This document shows, piece by piece, positions 1 to 5,017 of a stretch of 5,017 nucleotides of DNA. The notes beneath the pieces are model-generated. The model worked only from the letters and a program-made list of their open reading frames with translations. It made no database searches and was not told the DNA's origin. Both the position numbers and the translations under genes were made by a program. The stretch is from Planctomycetota bacterium (GTDB lineage: Bacteria; Planctomycetota; Planctomycetia; Pirellulales; Pirellulaceae), in contig JAEZGD010000400.1 in the NCBI GenBank assembly GCA_023417165.1, positions 1 to 5,017 on the forward strand, written 5' to 3'. Every line of letters starts with the position of its first letter. Position 1 is the stretch's first letter.

Positions 1-273
1 CACCACTTCCGGCGCGAAGCCGAGCCAATCGCGACACAGTTTCGCCCACAACTGCGAATCGTCCGGGTCGTAGCAATCATCGACGAGCAGCACGCGCGCA
101 TCCGGATACAGTTCGCGCAGCCAGGCAGCACGCAGCTCGCCACACGGCTGCTCGCCAGGGCGCTGGCACACAATGACAAACAGTAGATCTACCTGCGCGA
201 GCGCAGTCTCGATCAAATACTGATGACCACTGTGAGGCGGGTAGAACTTACCAACAATCAGGCCGCGTATCAT
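1..273 (-). CDS. nadR: NadR-type nicotinamide-nucleotide adenylyltransferase, N-terminal part (3' end outside window)
   Basis: Only the first 91 codons are present; the frame is open to the left edge. The protein starts MIRGLIVGKFYPPHSGH, the nucleotide-binding start of the NMN adenylyltransferase fold, with the catalytic HxGH motif at residues 14-17 and the preceding GKFYPP loop. CQRPGEQPCGELRAAWLREL (about 46-65) is also typical of NadR-like proteins. In the family this domain joins NMN and ATP to give NAD in the cytosol. A ribosylnicotinamide kinase domain usually follows, but it would lie outside the window and is not seen. The adenylyltransferase motif begins within ten residues of the start, so the helix-turn-helix of enterobacterial NadR is absent and a repressor role is unlikely. 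The ATG overlaps the pnuC stop as ATGA (270-273) with no clear Shine-Dalgarno sequence, suggesting translational coupling. A different nucleotidyltransferase is possible, but pnuC next door supports this call. Confidence 0.87.
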   Translation of the reverse strand, partial: MIRGLIVGKFYPPHSGHQYLIETALAQVDLLFVIVCQRPGEQPCGELRAAWLRELYPDARVLLVDDCYDPDDSQLWAKLCRDWLGFAPEVV

Positions 274-869
274 GGTGTTTCGTAGGTCGCCATCGCCTGG
301 CGCTGTTGTAATTCTCGACGCCACTGAAACAGGCCGAAAAAACACAGCAGCAGGAACACAGCATAGAGCAATGCCGTCAGGTTCAGCCCGCGCTGCAAGT
401 ACATGATGATATACAACACATCGGCGGTGATCCAAAGATACCAATTCTCGATGTACTTGCGATTCAGTAGCAGTTGCGCCGCCAGGCTGAGCATGGTCGT
501 CAGCGCATCGAGGATCGGCGCCGAGCCGCCGCTGGCATATAGCGTCAGCATCAACAGTTGTGTGCCCACGATGATCAGCAAGGCGATCGCTAATCGCATG
601 CGCGGTGAGGCGGCCGCCACCTCGAGCTGTTGGCGAAGCTTGCCGCCATACAGCCAGCTATACCAGCCAAATAACGCCAGCCCCACATACACGATTTGCA
701 GACTTGCGTCGCCATACAAACGATGGCGGGCGAACAAGACCAAGAAGAACACATTGCTCGCGATGCCGATCGGAAAGTTCGCGATCTTCTGCCGCACCAC
801 CAGTACGACGCAAGTCAGGCCAGTGGCGAAGCCGAGAATTTCGAGCAGCCGGTCAACAAGTTCAGGCAT
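270..869 (-). CDS. pnuC: PnuC-family nicotinamide riboside transporter
   Basis: This is a 199-residue, very hydrophobic inner-membrane protein with about seven predicted helices (roughly 7-25, 32-47, 52-74, 93-111, 117-136, 142-158, 162-182), the number and length usual for PnuC. Family-like stretches are NFPIGIASN (31-39), LFGWYSWLYGG (66-76) and KYIENWYLWITADVLYI (138-154), which carries the conserved NW..W signature. PnuC proteins carry out facilitated diffusion of nicotinamide riboside; the vitamin is trapped inside by phosphorylation, so they depend on a kinase such as that of NadR. The nadR-like gene follows with a 4-nt overlap, which favours nicotinamide riboside over the thiamine or riboflavin substrates of the relatives PnuT and PnuX. 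The start is fixed: the ATG at 869 is only 9 nt after the phoH stop, with an in-frame stop just upstream. No strong ribosome binding site is visible, so translation may be coupled to phoH. Confidence 0.9.
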   Translation of the reverse strand: MPELVDRLLEILGFATGLTCVVLVVRQKIANFPIGIASNVFFLVLFARHRLYGDASLQIVYVGLALFGWYSWLYGGKLRQQLEVAAASPRMRLAIALLIIVGTQLLMLTLYASGGSAPILDALTTMLSLAAQLLLNRKYIENWYLWITADVLYIIMYLQRGLNLTALLYAVFLLLCFFGLFQWRRELQQRQAMATYETP

Positions 870-878
870 GGCTACTCG

Positions 879-2222
879 CTACAACAGTTCGCTGGCCAGG
901 TCGGCAAGGGCGCTGCGTTCGCCTTTCTCAAGCGTGACGTGCGCATAGATCGGCTGGCCCTTCATACGATTGATCAAATAGCTCAGGCCATTCGAAAGCG
1001 TATCGAGGTACGGCTGGTCGATCTGATAAATGTCGCCGGTGAAGACGATCTTGGTTCCTTCGCCGGCACGCGTGATGATGGTTTTGATCTCGTGCGGCGT
1101 CAGGTTCTGGGCTTCGTCGACAATGAAAAACATCCGCTGCAAACTGCGGCCGCGAATGTACGCCAGCGGCGTGATCATCAGCTTTTCGCTCTCGCGCATC
1201 TCGTTGATGCGGTCAGCGGCCGCTTCGCGGTCAGCGGAATTGTGGCGAATGACGTTCAGGTTGTCGAACAGCGGTTGCATGTACGGATCGAGCTTCGCCT
1301 GCACGTCGCCTGGTAGAAAGCCCAGGTCGCGGTTCGACAGCGGCACGACGGGACGTGCGAGCAAGATTTGGCGATAGCGGGTGCGGCATTCGAGCGCGGC
1401 CGCCAGCGCAAGCAGCGTCTTGCCAGTCCCTGCCGTGCCCGCCAGCGTCACCAGCTTAATGTCGTCGTTGACGAGCGCCGCCAACGCGAACGATTGCTCG
1501 GCATTGCGAGGCTGAATTCCATAGGCGCTAGACCGTTCAACACGCACATAGCTGTTCGTACCGGCGCGATAGGTTGCCAGTACCGATTTAGAGCCAGAGC
1601 GGATGATGAAGTTCTCGTTAGGCAGCGGTGCGACGATCGCTTCCACTTGCTCGGCCGGCACCTGACCGCCGTGGGTATAGAACAAGTCAATCAAGTCCCG
1701 TGGCGCGTCTTCGATCGTGCGTTTGCCTTTATAAAGCTTGTCGAAACTTTCGACCTTATCGGTCGTATAGTCTTGCGCATGGACGCCTAGCGATTTCGCC
1801 TTCATGCGCAAATTAGTGTCTTTTGTGACGAGTATGACCGGACGCGGCGCTTCGCTTTGTTGCAGATGAAGTGCGGTATTCAGAATGCGATGGTCAGGCG
1901 AGTCGCCATAGAAGGCGTCTTCCAGCAGATCGTCGAACGGTCCACCAAGGACGACGCGCACTCGCCCCCGTCCTGGGCCGATCGGCGCTCCCTCCGTTCC
2001 CAACATGTCGCCGGTAATTTCATCCAGTGTGCGCAAGAACTGGCGCGCTTGGAAATTGATGTCTTCGTTGCCCCGTTTGAAGCGGTCGAGTTCTTCGAGC
2101 ACGGTGATGGGCAAGGCGACATCGTGCTCTTCAAAGTTGCGAAGGCAGCCGGCATCGTGAAGGATGACGTTGGTGTCGAGCACAAACAGCTTGGTGGGCT
2201 GGTCGACCAGCGCTTCAGTCAT
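879..2222 (-). CDS. phoH: PIN-PhoH family protein (PhoH2/YlaK-like RNA-acting ATPase and nuclease)
   Basis: The 447-residue protein has two domains. Residues about 11-160 are a PIN nuclease domain: FVLDTNVILHD with D16, VLEELDRFK with E44, DSPDHRIL with D110 and VTKDTNLR with D135 give the four acidic metal-binding residues, so the nuclease site looks intact. Residues about 235-447 are the PhoH ATPase: Walker A GTAGTGKT (262-269), GFLPGDVQAKLDPYMQPL (301-318), Walker B FFIVDEAQN (365-373) and FTGDIYQID (394-402). The length matches B. subtilis YlaK and mycobacterial PhoH2, where this pairing is reported to unwind and cleave RNA. Cytoplasmic. I chose the ATG at 2222 because AGGGAG lies 6 nt upstream and the PIN domain then starts at about residue 11. 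An in-frame ATG at 2324 would add 34 residues unlike the family and would start upstream of the likely promoter. The gene heads the cluster with pnuC and nadR; its physiological role is unknown. Confidence 0.93.
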   Translation of the reverse strand: MTEALVDQPTKLFVLDTNVILHDAGCLRNFEEHDVALPITVLEELDRFKRGNEDINFQARQFLRTLDEITGDMLGTEGAPIGPGRGRVRVVLGGPFDDLLEDAFYGDSPDHRILNTALHLQQSEAPRPVILVTKDTNLRMKAKSLGVHAQDYTTDKVESFDKLYKGKRTIEDAPRDLIDLFYTHGGQVPAEQVEAIVAPLPNENFIIRSGSKSVLATYRAGTNSYVRVERSSAYGIQPRNAEQSFALAALVNDDIKLVTLAGTAGTGKTLLALAAALECRTRYRQILLARPVVPLSNRDLGFLPGDVQAKLDPYMQPLFDNLNVIRHNSADREAAADRINEMRESEKLMITPLAYIRGRSLQRMFFIVDEAQNLTPHEIKTIITRAGEGTKIVFTGDIYQIDQPYLDTLSNGLSYLINRMKGQPIYAHVTLEKGERSALADLASELL

Positions 2223-2228
2223 GCGGCG

Positions 2229-2234
2229 CTCCCT
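2229..2234 (-). promoter_or_regulatory. phoH ribosome binding site
   Basis: The minus strand reads GCAGGGAG CGCCGC ATG, placing a good Shine-Dalgarno core (AGGGAG) 6 nt before the ATG at 2222. It is the only clear ribosome binding site in the three-gene cluster and decides the start against the longer in-frame ATG at 2324. Confidence 0.7.
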
Positions 2235-2262
2235 GCGGGTTCGGAAGATGACCACTGCGGTC

Positions 2263-2291
2263 AGTATGGCGCGAGCAAAAGCTGGCGACAA
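2263..2291 (-). promoter_or_regulatory. possible sigma70-type promoter of phoH-pnuC-nadR
   Basis: On the minus strand TTGTCG (2291-2286) and CATACT (2268-2263) are 17 nt apart. Each matches four of six consensus bases (TTGACA, TATAAT) and the spacing is ideal. Transcription would begin near 2256, giving a leader of about 34 nt before the phoH ATG. A promoter is expected here because the cphA terminator lies just upstream. The match is modest and chance hits of this quality occur, so this is a candidate only. Confidence 0.3.
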
Positions 2292-2340
2292 GATGGACTG
2301 CGGCGGAACAAAGAACGGTCGCAATATGCGGAGCAGTTAA

Positions 2341-2393
2341 AATTTCAAGAAAGAGCAAAGGCTCGAAACGGGCGGTACCGTTTCGAGCCTTTG
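2341..2393 (-). terminator. intrinsic terminator of cphA
   Basis: A perfect 16-bp inverted repeat (2356-2371 and 2378-2393) encloses a 6-nt loop. Read on the minus strand, the stem CAAAGGCTCGAAACGG closes and is followed directly by CTCTTTCTTG, a T-rich run. It lies 40 nt after the cphA stop codon, where a Rho-independent terminator is expected. The other side of the stem (plus-strand direction, AGATGGAACAGG) has no T-run, so it should act only on minus-strand transcripts. It separates cphA from the phoH cluster. Confidence 0.85.
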
Positions 2394-2433
2394 AGATGGA
2401 ACAGGCGAATCTCGCCAGCGGGATGTGCGCTGC

Positions 2434-5017
2434 CTATCGCCGAGTGCGCGATTTATCGTCGGGCTTGCGCACATCGATTTCGCGTGCTTGCACATTGCCG
2501 GTGGCGAGCAGTTCACGCACGAACTCGACCGATTCGTCAACGACGTCGGCTTGGATTAAGACCAGATCGCCGGGGCGAAGTGTTTTCAAGGCGATGGCGG
2601 CGGCGTTTCGCCAGCCCTGCACGGCATGCACGGCTTTGGCGCGGTGCCCTGCCCCTTCGATCCCGCGGCGAAACAGCGCGGTGATCTCGCCAGCGTTGCG
2701 TCCCCGCAAGTATTGATCTTCGTACAGGATGACTTCGTCGAAGTTCTGTCCCAGCAGCTCGCCTTGGCGAATGATGTCGACATCGCGTCGATCACCAGCC
2801 GCGGAATAAACCACGATGCGACGCTCTTGCGGAAAATGCTTTAGCGCGTCGAGCATGGCCTGCAGCGCCGAAGGATTATGGCCGTAATCGACGACGACCG
2901 TCGCGCCGTTGATTTCGAGCAAGTTAAACCGACCAGGCGCTTTGTCCATGCTGGCCGAGAACGCTTCCAAGCCGACGCGAATCACTTCGGCCGGCGTGCC
3001 CAGGGCCCACGTGGCAGCCGTGGCGGCCAGCACGTTATAGACCTGGAAGCTGATGCGCCCCGCATGGGTCACAGGAATGCGTTCCAGCGAGATCAGCGGA
3101 AACTCATGCACACCTTCCGCCAGGATGATCGAGTTGTCGCGCACAAAGACCACACGACCACCTTGAATGCGGCGCTGTTGCAGCAGCGGCGTATCGCCTT
3201 GCAGTGCGTAAAAGACGACCGCGCCGGGGCATTCGCTAGCCATGGCGGCGACGAGCGGATCGTCGGCATTCAGCACGGCCGAGCCAGTCGCAGCCACGGC
3301 GCGAACGATCGTCGATTTGACGTGCGCGAGCTTCTCGACGGTGTCGATGCCCGACAAGCCGAGGTGATCACCTTCGCCGATGTTGGTGACGACCGCGACA
3401 TCGCAACGGTCGAAGGCCAAGCCTTCGCGCAACATGCCGCCACGCGCCGTTTCGAAGACCGCAGCTTCAACACGGGGATTCATCAGCACGGCCGTAGCGC
3501 TCTTGGGACCGCTGCAATCGCCGGTATCAACGCGACGCTGACCGATGTAGATGCCGTCGGTGCAGGTAAAGCCAACCTGCTTGCCGGTCGCCATCAGAAT
3601 GTTCGCGATCATCCGCGTTGTGGTTGTCTTGCCGTTGGTGCCGGTCACCGTCACGATCGGAATGCGGGCTTGATCTTCCGAGGCGAACATCATGTCGATG
3701 ATTGCTTCGCCGACAGGGCGGCCCTTGCCCGACGAGGGCTCCAGGTGCATGCGTAGACCAGGACCGGCGTTGACCTCGACCACCACGCCATGCTGTTCTT
3801 CCAGCGGGCGAGAAATGTCCTGGCAAACAACGTCGATGCCGGCGATATCGAGGCCGATCACGCGCGCGGCATCGACCATCTGTTCGGCCATGTTGGGATG
3901 GATCAGGTCGGTCACGTCGGTGGCCGTGCCGCCGGTGCTGAGATTGGCATTGCGACGTATGAGCACCGCTTGGCCTGCGGCGGGGATCGAGCCCGGCGTC
4001 AGGTTCTGGTCGGCGAGGACGTTAAGCGCGACCGCATCGATATTAATCTTGCTAAGTACAGTGGAGTGGCCATCGCTACGACGCGGGTCTTTATTGACCT
4101 GCTCGACCAGTTGCGCGACCGTGGAAACGCCATCGCCAATCACCTTCGCCGGCTCGCGCTTGGCCGCAGCCACTACGCGATTGCCAATCACCAAGATGCG
4201 ATAGTCTTCGCCGGGGGCAAACTTCTCGACGACGATAGTGGATTCTTCTTCGCGTGCGGCTGCATAGGCCGCCAAGACTTGCTCGCGGGTTTGCAGGTTG
4301 GTTGCTACGCCGCGGCCATGATTACCGTACTGCGGCTTTACTACGACGGGATAGCCGATGTCTTCGGCGGCCGCAACCGCTTCCTCGGCGCTATCGACAG
4401 GTTCGCCTTCTGGCACTGGTACGCCAACTTGCTTCAGCAGGGTGCGCGTCAGCTGCTTGTCTTGAGCCACCGACTCCGCGATAGCGCTGGTGCGATCGGT
4501 TTCGGCAGTGAGGATTCGGCGTTGGCGTGCACCGTGGCCGAATTGTACCAGGCTACCAGTGTTCAAGCGGCGATACGGAATGCCGCGTTTCTGGGCGGCT
4601 TGTACGATCGAGGCCGTGCTTGGTCCCAGGCAAACGTCGTAGATCAGATCACGCAGTTTCTCGATGACCGGCAGAGCGTCGTAGGCCAAGCCTTGGCGGA
4701 CCGAGTTGACCAAGTCCTTGGCAGACTCCAACGTGGCGCGGCCGACTTGTTCGTCGACGTATTCAACCGCCACCTGATAGACGCCAGCTTCGCTAGTAGC
4801 GCTAGCGGTTCCGAAGTTTACATTCTGTCCCGCCTGGCATTGCAGGTGCAGCATCACGCACTTCAGCACTTCGGCCAAATTCATGCCGCGGGCGAGTCGC
4901 TCGGCAAAAGCCCCGTGACGGCTGTCGAAGACCGCCTCGCCCAGTTTGGGCAGCGTCTTTAGTAAGCGGTCGTTAAACCCGGGGAGTTCTGCGGTCGTTA
5001 CATCGCACTGCTCGGCC
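2434..5017 (-). CDS. cphA: cyanophycin synthetase (5' end outside window)
   Basis: The frame is open to the right edge, so 860 residues are visible: 44 codons before the methionine encoded at 4884 and 816 from it. Against remembered cyanobacterial CphA1 about 30 N-terminal residues are missing. CphA builds multi-L-arginyl-poly-L-aspartate in the cytosol, adding Asp then Arg at the cost of ATP. Counting from that internal methionine, the N domain runs to about 130. An ATP-grasp (G) domain follows to about 400, with KPQYGNHGRGV (183-193), RRNANLSTGGTATDVTD (310-326) and VEVNAGPGLRMH (369-380). A Mur-ligase-like (M) domain then runs to the end, with P-loop GTNGKTTTT (415-423), ETARGGMLREGLAFD (478-492), NIGEGDHLG (501-509), DYGHNP (666-671) and GDRRD (697-701). 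Both ligase sites look intact, so this is CphA1-like, not CphA2, which has lost the M-domain site. The N-domain HxxEH motif is missing (see findings). No cyanophycinase gene is visible. Confidence 0.95.
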   Translation of the reverse strand, partial: AEQCDVTTAELPGFNDRLLKTLPKLGEAVFDSRHGAFAERLARGMNLAEVLKCVMLHLQCQAGQNVNFGTASATSEAGVYQVAVEYVDEQVGRATLESAKDLVNSVRQGLAYDALPVIEKLRDLIYDVCLGPSTASIVQAAQKRGIPYRRLNTGSLVQFGHGARQRRILTAETDRTSAIAESVAQDKQLTRTLLKQVGVPVPEGEPVDSAEEAVAAAEDIGYPVVVKPQYGNHGRGVATNLQTREQVLAAYAAAREEESTIVVEKFAPGEDYRILVIGNRVVAAAKREPAKVIGDGVSTVAQLVEQVNKDPRRSDGHSTVLSKINIDAVALNVLADQNLTPGSIPAAGQAVLIRRNANLSTGGTATDVTDLIHPNMAEQMVDAARVIGLDIAGIDVVCQDISRPLEEQHGVVVEVNAGPGLRMHLEPSSGKGRPVGEAIIDMMFASEDQARIPIVTVTGTNGKTTTTRMIANILMATGKQVGFTCTDGIYIGQRRVDTGDCSGPKSATAVLMNPRVEAAVFETARGGMLREGLAFDRCDVAVVTNIGEGDHLGLSGIDTVEKLAHVKSTIVRAVAATGSAVLNADDPLVAAMASECPGAVVFYALQGDTPLLQQRRIQGGRVVFVRDNSIILAEGVHEFPLISLERIPVTHAGRISFQVYNVLAATAATWALGTPAEVIRVGLEAFSASMDKAPGRFNLLEINGATVVVDYGHNPSALQAMLDALKHFPQERRIVVYSAAGDRRDVDIIRQGELLGQNFDEVILYEDQYLRGRNAGEITALFRRGIEGAGHRAKAVHAVQGWRNAAAIALKTLRPGDLVLIQADVVDESVEFVRELLATGNVQAREIDVRKPDDKSRTRR

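Noticed and set aside
2356..2393. The 16-bp inverted repeat as a possible operator or mobile-element end
   Set aside because: Its position 40 nt after the cphA stop and the T-rich run on one side only are fully explained by an intrinsic terminator; there is no transposase or target duplication nearby.
2337..2540. A 67-codon minus-strand frame before phoH, considered as an antitoxin-like partner because mycobacterial phoH2 has a small upstream gene
   Set aside because: It starts inside the cphA coding sequence in another frame, runs through the terminator stem and is Ser/Arg/Cys-rich without a recognisable fold.
1857..2684. A 275-codon plus-strand frame spanning the phoH start, the intergenic gap and the cphA end
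   Set aside because: It runs through the terminator hairpin and two real gene ends, and has no family resemblance.
2878..3756. A 292-codon open frame on the plus strand opposite cphA
   Set aside because: Its translation is a charged sequence rich in His, Arg and Asp (for example DRRAVDFEQ), typical of reading a gene backwards, and it covers conserved Mur-ligase motifs of CphA.
4793..4807. Short partly palindromic stretch GCTAGTAGCGCTAGC
   Set aside because: It lies inside the cphA coding sequence and encodes ordinary Ala/Ser/Thr codons; the symmetry is imperfect and short enough to be chance.
3790..4962. A 390-codon open frame on the plus strand opposite cphA
   Set aside because: It lies antisense to the well-conserved CphA coding sequence, has no recognisable domain and no clear ribosome binding site. 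Long antisense frames are common in GC-rich coding DNA.

Overview
The window carries four protein-coding genes, all on the minus strand, packed with almost no spare DNA. Read in the direction of transcription (high to low coordinates) they are: a cyanophycin synthetase (cphA, 5' end beyond the right edge), a 16-bp-stem terminator hairpin, a PIN-PhoH protein (phoH), a PnuC-type vitamin transporter (pnuC), and the first 91 codons of a NadR-type nicotinamide-nucleotide adenylyltransferase (nadR, 3' end beyond the left edge).

Organism: the sequence is moderately GC-rich and bacterial. The PIN-PhoH protein has the wording (FKRGNEDINFQARQFLR, KDTNLRMKAKSLG, AQDYTTDKV) that I associate with Planctomycetota and relatives rather than Proteobacteria. 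A cyanophycin synthetase in a non-cyanobacterial context and a NadR without the enterobacterial DNA-binding domain fit this. It is an inference from remembered family sequences, not from a search; confidence is about 0.5.

Layout: 2434-5017 is cphA, which makes the Asp/Arg storage polymer cyanophycin. It ends at a strong intrinsic terminator (2341-2393), so it is transcriptionally separate from the genes that follow. The 211-bp gap 2223-2433 holds that terminator, a possible promoter and the phoH ribosome binding site. From 2222 down to the left edge runs a tight cluster phoH-pnuC-nadR, with a 9-nt gap and then a 4-nt ATGA overlap. pnuC and nadR form a recognisable NAD-salvage pair: uptake of nicotinamide riboside, then trapping by phosphorylation and conversion of NMN to NAD. 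Why a PIN-PhoH RNA-acting ATPase leads this operon is unclear.

The most notable observation is in cphA. The two polymerising active sites look intact, but the N-terminal domain has lost the HxxEH residues that in cyanobacterial CphA1 form a third, primer-generating hydrolase site. I see no RNA genes, mobile elements, CRISPR arrays or phage genes, and nothing that amounts to a wholly new system.
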